64,000 nucleotides of DNA from assembly GCA_004322275.1 (NCBI GenBank), contig SCTA01000019.1:35980-99979 (forward strand), read 5' to 3'. The stretch is from a bacterium. Its GTDB lineage: Bacteria; Desulfobacterota; Deferrisomatia; Deferrisomatales; BM512. This document shows positions 53,600 through 61,839 of the stretch, piece by piece. The position numbers and the translations under genes were made by a program. The stretch's first letter is position 1; every line of letters begins with the position of its first letter. The notes beneath the pieces were generated by a model, which was given only the letters and a program-made list of their open reading frames with translations, searched no databases and was not told the DNA's origin.

Positions 53600-54046
53600 T
53601 CAGTTCTCTTTTTGAATCATTTTAAAAAGCTCGTCCTCTTTGGCTTCCATCTCCGGGGCGTCTTTTTCCCTCTCGCCCTCGTGGTCGTAGCCGGAGAGGT
53701 GAAGTATGCCGTGGACAAGGAGAAAAGCGATCTCGTCGTCCAGAGAGTGTCCCGCCTCCACGGCGTCCCTGGCGGCGGTCTCGTAGCTTATGACTATGTC
53801 TCCCATCAGCTGGGGCTCTATTTCCGGGTACTCACCCTCGCACTGCGAAAAACTGATTACGTTCGTCGGCTCGTCTATGGAGAAATACTCCTTGTGGAGG
53901 AGCCGTATCTCTTCGTCGCCACAGATGTAGACGGAAAGCTCGGCATCCTCATATCCCAAGGCGCTTAAGACTTTCGTGGCCCTCCGGACCAGCTTCGGTT
54001 CGTCCACGGCCCCCTTCGGGCTGTCGTTTCGAATCCATATCTCCAT
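53600..54046 (-). CDS. ybeY: Endoribonuclease YbeY
   Basis: Metal-dependent RNase for 16S rRNA maturation and ribosome quality control. The 148-residue protein has the zinc motif HGILHLSGYDHEGERE (H-x3-H-x5-H) and NVISFSQCEGEYPEIEPQLMGDIVIS. The N-terminus MEIWIRNDS fits the family, so the start is credible even though it overlaps the upstream HD-domain gene by 98 bases. Followed at once by corC. Confidence 0.93.
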   Translation of the reverse strand: MEIWIRNDSPKGAVDEPKLVRRATKVLSALGYEDAELSVYICGDEEIRLLHKEYFSIDEPTNVISFSQCEGEYPEIEPQLMGDIVISYETAARDAVEAGHSLDDEIAFLLVHGILHLSGYDHEGEREKDAPEMEAKEDELFKMIQKEN

Positions 54047-56309
54047 CTTCTTTTTTGTCTTTCGACACAGGCGCCGGGTAATCGATCCTGTGGTGGTGCA
54101 TAGCCGTGAGGATATGCGTGAATGAACGGGCTATCTTGTGCAGGTCTTTCAGGGCGAGGTCGCACTCGTCGAGCTGCCCCTCGGCGAAGACCCTGTTTAT
54201 CATGTTTTGCACCGCGCCCTGTATGCGCGGCTGGGTGGCGTTCTGGAGCGACCGCACGGCGGCCTCCGCCACGTCGGCCAGCATGACCAGCGCGGCCTCC
54301 CTGGTCTGAGGCTTCGGCCCGAGGTAGCGGAACTCCTGCTCCGAGACCTCGCCGCCTCCGCCGGGTTTCGCCTGGGCCTGCGCCTTCTCATGGAAATAAG
54401 CCATTATCCGCGTCCCGTGGTGCTGGCTTATTATGTCGGTAATCTCCCGCCCGAGCTTGTACTTTTCCGCCATCTCCACCCCCTCCTTCACATGGGAGGT
54501 GAGGATGAGGGCGGACATCGAGGGCGAGAGCTTGTCGTGAGGATTCTTCGCGCACGGCTGGTTTTCGATGAAGTAATTGGGCTTCGCTACCTTGCCCACG
54601 TCGTGGTAGTAAGCCGCGACCATAGCCAGGACCGCGCGGGCGCCGATAGCCTCGGCGGCCCCCTTGACCAGCGTTCCCACCACTACGGAGTGGTGGTAAG
54701 TGCCGGGGGCGTGGAGCATCATGTCCTTCAGCAGCGGGTGGTCCAGGCTGGCCAGCTCCATTAGCCTCATGTCGGTTGTGTAGCCGAAAGCCGATTCGGC
54801 GAGGGGAACGAGGGTCATACCCAGTATCGCGCTGAGGACGCCGCCGAAAAAAGCGCCGATGACCGGCCACGGGGCCGCCGGGGTGAAGAGCGTCCCCTTT
54901 TGCAGCAGGATGAGAGTCACGGCGAAGGCCTGCACGAGGCCGATAATCGCCCCTATGCGGAAAAAATCTATTCTCCGGTAGGCTCCCCCCGCGAAATGGC
55001 CGCCGAGAAGCCCTCCCGCTATCAGGGGCAGGAAAAACCCGCTCTCCAGACCCGCGCAAACCGAGGCCGCCGCGATGTACGGGAGCGCGAAGACTATCAC
55101 CGTCTCGGAGTTGAGCACCATGCGGGCGACGATGAAGGCCGCCCCCATGGGCAGGGCGAAGCGTATAATCTCGGCGGAATCCGGCTCCAGCCTCACGCCC
55201 ACGTACATGCCCAGCCGCTGTATCGCCAGAAGCAGGATAAAGAGGCTGGACAAAAAGAGAAGGTCCCTTGGCGAGGTGCGGACCTTCTTTATGTTTTGCT
55301 TGCCGAACTCGTAAGAGATCAGGCAAAGGGCGAAGAGCGACAAAAAGAGACCGAGGTTCTGCAGGAAGACCGGGCCGTCGTTTCCCGTGTCCTTTACGTA
55401 GCCCGCCAGCTTCCTCGACTGATCGGCGGTAACCTTGTCGCCCTCGCGGACGATTATCTCACCCCTGCGCACCTGATAGTAGACGGGACTCACCGATTCC
55501 GCGGCCGATTTCCTGCGAAGCGCCGTTTCTTCCTGATTGAAGGCCAGATTGGGCCTTAAAAGCTCGGCGGCGAGAATGCCCGAGAGCTTTTCGAGGGAAG
55601 TGGCCGACTTCGCGGGCGAGCCCAGGAGCTCGCTTCTCGCGGTGTCGAAATCGACGGTCCCGGCCAGCTCGGAGAGGGGCCTCTCCTCCCCGGCCTGAAG
55701 ATCCTTGACGATGACGCCGCTCCCTCGCCCCGCCTCCCGCATCAGCAGGTCGCGGTTGGCGACAACCCCGCGCTCGTAGTAGGGCCTAAGGTTCTCGCCC
55801 ACGAGTCTGTAGAGTTCCTTTCGCCCCTCTGCCCTGGCTACGGTCTGCGCGAGTTCACCCGATATCACTATCGACCAGCGGTCACGAAAGGTCTGGGCGA
55901 TCTTCCCGGCGGAAGGAGGGGAGACAGGCTGTTTCTCCGCTGTTTCGGGGCCGGAGACGGGGGGCTCGAAAACGGAGGCGAGCGATTCGGTCAGGAGCTG
56001 AAGCGATTGCTCCATAGCCTGGCCGTTGAGGTCGTAGACCGAGGGAACGAGGTTGGGAGCCTCGCGGCGGCGTTGAAGGGTGGCCTCCTCGTCGACGACG
56101 AGGTAGTCCTGAAGGGCCCTTACGGTGTTTTGGGAAATTTCACCTTCGGAGTAGATGACCGGGGCGAAGCGTATTCCGGGACCGGCAAGCGCCGTCGCCA
56201 GAACGCAGACCACCACGAGCATGACCAGTCCGGCCACGCTCAGGCCCGCTTTTTTCTGTGCGGCCTCGGATGGAAAAAATTTCTTCGCCTGATTGAAAAA
56301 GAAAGACAT
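53949..56309 (-). CDS. pgpH: PgpH-like 7TM HD-domain phosphohydrolase
   Basis: A 786-residue membrane phosphodiesterase; known PgpH proteins degrade c-di-AMP. One helix near residue 20-42 leads to an extracellular domain of about 270 residues, then seven membrane helices (about 315-510), then the HD domain with MLHAPGTYHHSVVVGTLV, AAYYHDVGKVAKPNYF and the later SQHHGT metal ligands. The tail after HHHRIDYP (some 45 charged residues) overlaps ybeY and looks non-conserved. I chose ATG 56309; an earlier TTG 18 codons upstream is possible. Upstream of ybeY, a common neighbourhood. Confidence 0.9.
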   Translation of the reverse strand: MSFFFNQAKKFFPSEAAQKKAGLSVAGLVMLVVVCVLATALAGPGIRFAPVIYSEGEISQNTVRALQDYLVVDEEATLQRRREAPNLVPSVYDLNGQAMEQSLQLLTESLASVFEPPVSGPETAEKQPVSPPSAGKIAQTFRDRWSIVISGELAQTVARAEGRKELYRLVGENLRPYYERGVVANRDLLMREAGRGSGVIVKDLQAGEERPLSELAGTVDFDTARSELLGSPAKSATSLEKLSGILAAELLRPNLAFNQEETALRRKSAAESVSPVYYQVRRGEIIVREGDKVTADQSRKLAGYVKDTGNDGPVFLQNLGLFLSLFALCLISYEFGKQNIKKVRTSPRDLLFLSSLFILLLAIQRLGMYVGVRLEPDSAEIIRFALPMGAAFIVARMVLNSETVIVFALPYIAAASVCAGLESGFFLPLIAGGLLGGHFAGGAYRRIDFFRIGAIIGLVQAFAVTLILLQKGTLFTPAAPWPVIGAFFGGVLSAILGMTLVPLAESAFGYTTDMRLMELASLDHPLLKDMMLHAPGTYHHSVVVGTLVKGAAEAIGARAVLAMVAAYYHDVGKVAKPNYFIENQPCAKNPHDKLSPSMSALILTSHVKEGVEMAEKYKLGREITDIISQHHGTRIMAYFHEKAQAQAKPGGGGEVSEQEFRYLGPKPQTREAALVMLADVAEAAVRSLQNATQPRIQGAVQNMINRVFAEGQLDECDLALKDLHKIARSFTHILTAMHHHRIDYPAPVSKDKKEDGDMDSKRQPEGGRGRTEAGPEGHESLKRLGI

Positions 56310-56417
56310 CTCCTCACTCTTCCCCAAAGATTCTATACTACGCAAGGGGTCAAAAAGTGTCAAGAAAAGCGCGAGAAAACGCCCTGCCGGGAGGGAAAAG
56401 CGCTCAGTAAGGGAATT

Positions 56418-57164
56418 TTACCAGGAGCAACTGTTGCGAAGGGGGGTGAGGGCGTCGGTGAAACCTTCCATGTCGAAGACCATTTTGCCCGAGGGCATGC
56501 CGCTGAGGCCCTCGATGGTGACTTTGGCCGAGTTTTTTATCTGGCCTATGAAAGAGACGGGATTCGGGAGAAACCAGGCGGTCTGGTCGGCGGAGGGTTT
56601 GAGCTGCATGTCCACGTTCTTCCCGTTTCCCTGCGTCAGCCTTGCCTTGGCGAGGCTCTTCCCGGCCTGGGCCGGTTCTTCTCCGATGACGATGATCCCT
56701 TTGTCCCCGGTGGATTTCTCCTGGGAGGGAAGAACGTAGAGGTTGGGATTTTCACCGGCTTCCCGGCTGCTTCCGGCGGGAGGGATTTCTATGAACAGCT
56801 CGGTGACCCCCTGGTAGCATCGCACGGCCATAACCGGTTTCGCGCCGGAACCCCTGGGGAGGGTTTTCTCCGAAAAGGTGAAGGCGAAAACCGAAGGCGA
56901 GCCTTCGGCGCTGTTCCCCTCGTTCCGCAGTATCCATTTGCCGTAGCTGGCCTGTGTGGTGGAGATTGTCCCGTCGCTGCTGGCGGTGGGTATTCCCAGC
57001 TTTCTGGAGAGGGAGTCGTAGCAGAGCAGCCTGTCGGAATCCTTGGGTATGGACGCGCATTTTTGCAGTTCGGCGGCGCCGACCGCCAGAGCCGCCGACG
57101 CCGTAAGGGGCGAGAGAAGCAAAAGCAGCGCGAAGAGGGGTATCGCCAATCGATTGTATTTCAT
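56418..57164 (-). CDS. VasI/TagO-like periplasmic protein
   Basis: A 248-residue exported protein: signal peptide with a long hydrophobic core ending TASAALA, then a cysteine motif CASIPKDSDRLLCYDSLSRKLG and a beta-rich domain with GKWILR, MAVRCYQGVTELFIEI and a C-terminal GFTDALTPLRNSC. This is the pattern of the type VI secretion-associated VasI/TagO family. No type VI genes are nearby, so its role here is open; similar C-x-I-x3-DRLxCYD proteins also occur outside such clusters. GAGG lies 6 bases before the ATG at 57164. It follows the Fis-like gene directly. Confidence 0.65.
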   Translation of the reverse strand: MKYNRLAIPLFALLLLLSPLTASAALAVGAAELQKCASIPKDSDRLLCYDSLSRKLGIPTASSDGTISTTQASYGKWILRNEGNSAEGSPSVFAFTFSEKTLPRGSGAKPVMAVRCYQGVTELFIEIPPAGSSREAGENPNLYVLPSQEKSTGDKGIIVIGEEPAQAGKSLAKARLTQGNGKNVDMQLKPSADQTAWFLPNPVSFIGQIKNSAKVTIEGLSGMPSGKMVFDMEGFTDALTPLRNSCSW

Positions 57165-57172
57165 CAAAATCC

Positions 57173-57808
57173 TCACAGCCCCAGGTCTTTGAGTTTCGCC
57201 CGGAGGGTGTTTCTGTGTATCCCGAGTATCTCCGCCGCGCGGCTCTGATTACCCCCGGTCCATTCGAGAACCGCCTTGAAAAGAGGTCTTTCGACTCTCT
57301 CCATGACCAGTTCGTGGAGGTTGCTCATCGAGGCGCTCCCGACCTGATAGGCGAAGGAGCGGAACCTGTCCAGAAGCAATTCCTCAAGCGACTGCTCGCC
57401 GTGCGAGAGGCGCTCTTCGGCGGCGGCGCGCGACGCCCAGTCCATGATGTCCTGGCCCGAAAACGAGTCGGGTATGCAGCCGTAGCTTTTGCACCTGTGG
57501 TTGTTGTCGTCCGGCCTCGGGTGCTGTAAATCGGAGATGAGCACGTACCTTTCGCCGGGGCGGGCTTCAAAGCAGCGCCGGGCTCGCTCGTTGCCGCCTG
57601 GCCCCCTCACGTCCAGAAAGCATATCACGTAGGGGCGCTGCCTCTTCTGGCGCAAAAAACCCGAGGAACCGGCAGCCTCGGTCACCCGGAAACCGGCCTG
57701 CGAAAGTACGGCCGCGAGGCGCTTTCGCATCAGCGGGCTTCTGCTGACCACCGCCGCGGTGAGAAGCACCGCCGAACTCTGGGTCCCGTTTTCGGAGAGG
57801 TCTTCCAT
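57173..57808 (-). CDS. Fis-type HTH regulator with receiver-like N-terminal domain
   Basis: A 211-residue regulator. The last 40 residues (FKAVLEWTGGNQSRAAEILGIHRNTLRAKLKDLGL) are a Fis-family helix-turn-helix, preceded by a helical pair as in Fis. Residues 15-125 look like a diverged receiver (TAAVVSRSPLMRKRLAAVLSQAGF; VICFLDVRGPGG with a possible phospho-acceptor aspartate). The ATG shares a base with the dusB stop (TGATG) and has GGAGAAGG upstream. The dusB-fis order matches the enteric dusB-fis operon, but enteric Fis is about 98 residues and has no such extension. Confidence 0.8.
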   Translation of the reverse strand: MEDLSENGTQSSAVLLTAAVVSRSPLMRKRLAAVLSQAGFRVTEAAGSSGFLRQKRQRPYVICFLDVRGPGGNERARRCFEARPGERYVLISDLQHPRPDDNNHRCKSYGCIPDSFSGQDIMDWASRAAAEERLSHGEQSLEELLLDRFRSFAYQVGSASMSNLHELVMERVERPLFKAVLEWTGGNQSRAAEILGIHRNTLRAKLKDLGL

Positions 57809-58803
57809 CAACCTTCTCCCCCGGAGTTTCCGGCCCTGTACTCGAGGTCTTTAAAAGACATTATCGCCTGCCGCATCCGGGCCGCGTCCTTTATCTCCAT
57901 CACTTCTTTGCGCCTGTGGGTAGCCATCTCAAAGCCTTTGAGCGCCCACGCCGCGAATTTCTTTATTTCCCCCACCGCAGCCCCCTCCCCCTTGAGTTCT
58001 ACAAGACGATCGTATTGTATCAGAAGATCGGCGGCTATCTCCCCGGCCGAAGGTCTTCCGGGAACTTCCTCCCCCGCGAGGAGTCTTTTCGCATCGCGAA
58101 AGATCCACGGCTCGGCAAGGGCCGCCCTGCCGATCATTACCGCCGCCACAGGATAATCCTTCAGGCATTTTAACGCATCGCCTGGATTTTTCACGTCTCC
58201 GCTTCCTGCGACGGGAATCTTTACCGCCCCGGCGAGCGCCGCTATCTTCGCCCAGTCGGCCTCTCCCGAATACCCCTGGCTGCGAAAACGCGGGTGCAAA
58301 ATGATGCCGTCAGCGCCGCACTCCTCGGCCATCCGCCCGGCTTCGAGGTAATTTTCCTCCGTGGGGCTCCAGCCGGAGCGCATTTTGACGGTGAGGACTA
58401 CGCCGGAGGTCTCCCGAAGCGCCCTTATGCACCTCGCCGCGAGGGGGAGATTTCTCATCAGCCCGGCCCCCGCGCCGGTGGATACCACCTTGCGCACCGG
58501 GCAGCCCATGTTGAAATCGATCCTCTTCCAGCCGATGGCGGCGAGCAGGCGCGCGCCTTCTTCCAGTTCGCCCGGCTTGACGCCCGCAAGCTGCACCGCC
58601 GTATTGTCGTCCCTGTCGGGCGGGTCCACCATCGCAATGGTTCCGCGGTGGTTGCGCACAAGGGCGGAGGCGCTTATCATCTCCGTAGAGAGGGCGTCGC
58701 ACCCCCACCTCCGGAGACGCTCGCGGAAGGGGGTGTCCGTTATGCCGGCCATCGGAGCCATAAGGAAGGGTCCGGCGAAAACTTTCAGGGGCAAAGAGTC
58801 CAA
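57808..58803 (-). CDS. dusB: tRNA-dihydrouridine synthase (DusB type)
   Basis: FMN enzyme reducing uridines in tRNA. The 331-residue protein has LMAPMAGITDTPFR near the N-terminus, the catalytic cysteine in IDFNMGCPVRKVVSTGAGAGL, TVKMRSGW, ILHPRFRSQGYSG and the phosphate loop VAGSGDVKNPGDA with VMIGRAAL. The start is a TTG close behind AAAGGTAG. It is divergent from the cytochrome gene at 58929 and coupled to the Fis-like gene downstream. Confidence 0.94.
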   Translation of the reverse strand: MDSLPLKVFAGPFLMAPMAGITDTPFRERLRRWGCDALSTEMISASALVRNHRGTIAMVDPPDRDDNTAVQLAGVKPGELEEGARLLAAIGWKRIDFNMGCPVRKVVSTGAGAGLMRNLPLAARCIRALRETSGVVLTVKMRSGWSPTEENYLEAGRMAEECGADGIILHPRFRSQGYSGEADWAKIAALAGAVKIPVAGSGDVKNPGDALKCLKDYPVAAVMIGRAALAEPWIFRDAKRLLAGEEVPGRPSAGEIAADLLIQYDRLVELKGEGAAVGEIKKFAAWALKGFEMATHRRKEVMEIKDAARMRQAIMSFKDLEYRAGNSGGEG

Positions 58804-58928
58804 CTACCTTTCAAAACTTGCAAGAGGGTGGCAGAATTCCCCTTATAGGACATCCACCCTGCCGTTTCAAGGAGGTTGACTTGACCGGACGCAGGGGCGC
58901 GAAAATCTTCATAAAAAAAGGAGCATCG

Positions 58929-59342
58929 ATGGAATCCTTTCCGGCCCGCCTTTTAACGCTCGCGGCGCTTTCCCTTGCCGCCGTCTCCTGCGTGGCCAGA
59001 CACGCCATGATGGAAGTGCCCCCTCCGGGCGGCTGCGACAAGTGCCACCGTTTCGCCATTTCTAATACCTGGTCGGCGACGGTGGCCCCCGGCAGAATTG
59101 CGGGTCCGCCCTCCGACCCGGTGATTACGAAGCGCTACGGAGAGATCGTCGAAAGCCTTCCCGTGCATGCGAGGGCTCCGTCGGCCAAGTTGAAAATCTA
59201 CATCGAGGGGCTGCCCCCCTCCGAAGCGGCCGAGCCGGAATCGGGAGTTAAATGCTTTGTCTGCCACCTCGGTCCCAACAAAGAACACGAGTCCAGAAAG
59301 GGCACCTTTTCGCATCCCTGGGGCACCAGGGAACAGCCTTGA
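58929..59342 (+). CDS. Dihaem c-type cytochrome lipoprotein, family unknown
   Basis: A 137-residue exported protein. From the ATG at 58929, with AAAGGAG 5 bases upstream, a short signal peptide ends in LAAVSC, a loose lipobox, so it may be membrane-anchored. Two haem-attachment motifs are present, CDKCH (about 36-40) and CFVCH (about 103-107). The rest has no recognised domain. Its stop overlaps the TTG start of the response regulator downstream (TTGA), so the two are co-expressed. Electron transfer or redox sensing is the likely role. Confidence 0.8.
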   Translation: MESFPARLLTLAALSLAAVSCVARHAMMEVPPPGGCDKCHRFAISNTWSATVAPGRIAGPPSDPVITKRYGEIVESLPVHARAPSAKLKIYIEGLPPSEAAEPESGVKCFVCHLGPNKEHESRKGTFSHPWGTREQP

Positions 59343-59944
59343 GGGAATCTCCCCTGAAAGTGCTCCTCGTCGACGACGAGAGCGCCCTGCTGGAGAGGCT
59401 GGCGCTTTTTGCCCGCCGCGCGGGCTACGAGACGGCGACGGCGCAAGGCGGCGAAGCCGCCTGGGAGATACTTAACTCCGGGCGCTTCGACGTGCTGGTG
59501 ACCGACCTCCAGATGCCGGTGCTGGACGGCCCGGCGCTTATGGCGCGCCTTCCCGGACTGGAGAGGGGCGCGCCGAAAGTGATCGTCATAACCGGCTACG
59601 CCACCCTCGAAGCCGCCGTGGACTGTCTGCGGAAGGGGGCCTGCGATTTTCTGAAAAAGCCCTTCACGATGGAGGAATTTACAGCGGCCCTCGACAGGGT
59701 CGCGAAGAAGCCTGCCGTCGCCCATGTCGAACCCGACTGGGAGAAGCTCTCCCAGAGATACTCCCTGACCCGCCGCGAGGCTGAAATTCTCAAGGCCTTC
59801 TTCCTCACCGGCAAGTCCAACCGCGAACTGGCCGAGAATCTCTTTCTAAGCCTCCACACGGTAAAATCCCACCTCAAGTCCTCCTTCATGAAGCTGGGCG
59901 TGGACTCCCGAAGCCGGCTTCTGGGCCTTCTCCGGGAATTCTAA
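59339..59944 (+). CDS. Response regulator, receiver + LuxR-type HTH
   Basis: A 201-residue regulator. Receiver at 6-120 (KVLLVDDESALLERL; phospho-acceptor in VLVTDLQMPVLDG; VIVITGYATLE; KKPF) and LuxR/FixJ-type helix-turn-helix at 145-201 (LTRREAEILKAFFLTGKSNRELAENLFLSLHTVKSHL). I use the TTG at 59339, with AGGGA six bases upstream, because the family starts just before the receiver strand; a longer frame from 59252 overlaps the cytochrome gene. No cognate kinase is adjacent. Confidence 0.88.
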   Translation: MRESPLKVLLVDDESALLERLALFARRAGYETATAQGGEAAWEILNSGRFDVLVTDLQMPVLDGPALMARLPGLERGAPKVIVITGYATLEAAVDCLRKGACDFLKKPFTMEEFTAALDRVAKKPAVAHVEPDWEKLSQRYSLTRREAEILKAFFLTGKSNRELAENLFLSLHTVKSHLKSSFMKLGVDSRSRLLGLLREF

Positions 59945-60124
59945 ACTCCCTGCCCCGTACCCGCCGCAAATTTCAGAGGCAGCAGCCCCCGGCACTTCGA
60001 GAAATTAAACACAATCCAACACAGTGTTTTATATTGCTAAGTTAAATATTCGGGAGTAAACAGGTACAGTATTGGGGCGGCAATAGATTATCCTTGAATT
60101 ACATTGTGATTTAATGGGGATTAA
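59945..60124. other. 180-base gap before the PAS-protein gene
   Basis: The right part is AT-rich and probably carries the promoter for the gene at 60125, but no convincing -35/-10 pair, terminator or open frame is seen. Confidence 0.4.
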
Positions 60125-60838
60125 ATGCCGGAACACTATCTCAAAACCGAGCTGTACGGTTTTATGCTTCGGGATGAGTCGTTTTTCGAGTTTCTTCAGG
60201 AGGGGTCTCTCGATGGCCTGTGGTACTGGGATCTGGAGAACCCCCTGAACGAATGGATGAGCCCCCGCTTCTGGACAGTTCTCGGTTACGACCCCGCCGG
60301 GCGAAAGCACCTCTCCTCGGAATGGCAGGACATCGTCTACGCCGAAGACCTGAAAATAATCCTCGACAACTTCAGGAACCACTGCAACGACCCCTCCCAC
60401 CCCTACGACCAGGTCGTCAGATTCCGCCACAAAGACAACTCGACCGTGTGGATACGGTGCCGCGGCATCGCCATCCGGGACGAATCCGGCAAGCCGGTGC
60501 GGATGCTCGGCGCGCATACCGACCTCACCAGGCAAAAAAGGACCGAGGCGGCGCTTCTGGAGAAAACGGCCGAACTTGTGGAGGTAAACAAAAAACTGAG
60601 CGCGGCCCTCGAAAGCATCCACACGCTCAAGGGGCTCATCCCCATCTGCTCCCACTGCAAAAGCATCAGGGACGACGGCGGCTACTGGGAAAAGGTCGAG
60701 GCTTACATCGTCAAGCATTCCGCAGCCTCCTTCAGCCACAGCATCTGCCCCGAGTGCATCGAAAAGCATTACCCCGACTATCGAAGCTGCGACAATTCCG
60801 AAAGGCAGAGTCCGTCCCGGGCCGCTGAATCGGGATAG
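60125..60838 (+). CDS. PAS/PAC protein with C-terminal cysteine module
   Basis: A 237-residue cytoplasmic sensor-like protein. PAS/PAC fold at about 20-145 (GLWYWDLENPLNEWMSP; VRFRHKDNSTVWIRCRGIAI; GAHTDLTRQKRTEAAL), then a coiled coil (145-175) and a C-terminal module with CSHCKSIRDDGGYW and ICPECIEKHYP, i.e. two CxxC pairs that could bind a metal. This PAS-plus-cysteine arrangement is familiar from sensor proteins of related bacteria, usually attached to longer histidine kinases; here there is no kinase or output domain. GGGG precedes the ATG. It may interact with other signalling proteins through the C-terminal module. Confidence 0.8.
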   Translation: MPEHYLKTELYGFMLRDESFFEFLQEGSLDGLWYWDLENPLNEWMSPRFWTVLGYDPAGRKHLSSEWQDIVYAEDLKIILDNFRNHCNDPSHPYDQVVRFRHKDNSTVWIRCRGIAIRDESGKPVRMLGAHTDLTRQKRTEAALLEKTAELVEVNKKLSAALESIHTLKGLIPICSHCKSIRDDGGYWEKVEAYIVKHSAASFSHSICPECIEKHYPDYRSCDNSERQSPSRAAESG

Positions 60839-60994
60839 GATAAATCCTCTTTTAACGCCTCCCGTTTTTTTCTTTTTAAAATTGCGTTTTAATTCATTTT
60901 TACCCCTTGCAATTTTCCGCATCCGTTCTAAAACGTAAATCAGGAAGCAATTTTTCGCGCATTTAAGTTTTAACCGAAGGAAGGAGGGGCACAC

Positions 60995-61753
60995 ATGAAA
61001 AGAGCATCGATACTGGCAATCGCTCTTGCGGCCATCTTCATGTGGCTCGGCGCCGCGTTCGCCGAGGGCGACTACGTAATGGGAAACCAGCTCCTGACCA
61101 ACGTCACCAAGGGTCAGATAAAAGAAGCCGAAGAGCTTCTGGGCGCCCACACCTTCAACGAAAGCACTCTCGGGCGGGCGCTGCTGCTCACCCTTTCCCT
61201 CGCCGACTCCGATTCCGCCAGCGAAAGAGACGTTTTCAGGCTCTCACAGCTTCTCGTCGACAAGGGAGCCGACGTAAACCACTCCGACGTGCATGGCCGC
61301 ACCCCGCTCATGGAGGCGGCGCTAAAGAAATTTGAAACCGTGGCCTGGCTGCTGCTCAAATCCGGCGCAAACTCTTTCGCGATCGACCGGATGGGGCTCA
61401 GCGCGCTGGAATTCGCCAAAAGAACCTCCGCCGCCGATTCCACGATAGTGTGGCTCCTCGAATCCGCCCAGCAAAAGCAGGCAAAGTTCACCGTAACCAA
61501 TCTGCGGCTGGTGGTAAGGGGAGAGAGCGTAATCGTCTATTACGATCTCGAAGGCCCGATTCCCGCCCAGGTCGCCCTCAACGTAGAGGGAGCCGGAGGC
61601 AAGGGCATCGACGCCCGCCACGTCAGCGGCGACATCGGCAAGAGGGTCGAGCCCGGCTCCAACCGCAAGATCGTCTGGGCGCTCGCCCAGGACGTTCCCA
61701 AGGGCTTCAACGGCAAAGAGATGACCCTCGACGTGCTGGCCTTCTCCGAATAG
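60995..61753 (+). CDS. Exported ankyrin-repeat protein
   Basis: A 252-residue protein with a signal peptide ending AFA-EGDYV. Residues 30-155 contain two or three ankyrin repeats (LLVDKGADVNHSDVHGRTPLMEAALKK; LLLKSGANSFAIDRMGLSALEFAKR). The C-terminal 95 residues are a beta-rich domain of unknown type (VTNLRLVVRGESVIVYYDLEGPIPAQVAL). GGAAGGAGGGG precedes the ATG and a strong terminator follows. Ankyrin repeats mediate protein binding; the target is unknown, and a periplasmic location is inferred. Confidence 0.82.
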   Translation: MKRASILAIALAAIFMWLGAAFAEGDYVMGNQLLTNVTKGQIKEAEELLGAHTFNESTLGRALLLTLSLADSDSASERDVFRLSQLLVDKGADVNHSDVHGRTPLMEAALKKFETVAWLLLKSGANSFAIDRMGLSALEFAKRTSAADSTIVWLLESAQQKQAKFTVTNLRLVVRGESVIVYYDLEGPIPAQVALNVEGAGGKGIDARHVSGDIGKRVEPGSNRKIVWALAQDVPKGFNGKEMTLDVLAFSE

Positions 61754-61781
61754 CCCGCCCTCCGCGAATTAACGCCATAAA

Positions 61782-61809
61782 AAATCCCCGCGAAAGCGGG
61801 GATTTTTGT
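61782..61809 (+). terminator. Rho-independent terminator
   Basis: AAATCCCCGC-GAAA-GCGGGGATTT followed by further Ts: a 10-bp stem with a tetraloop, about 30 bases after the ankyrin gene. Confidence 0.9.
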
Positions 61810-61839
61810 TTTATGCGTGTGCTGCGCGTTTCACATCTA

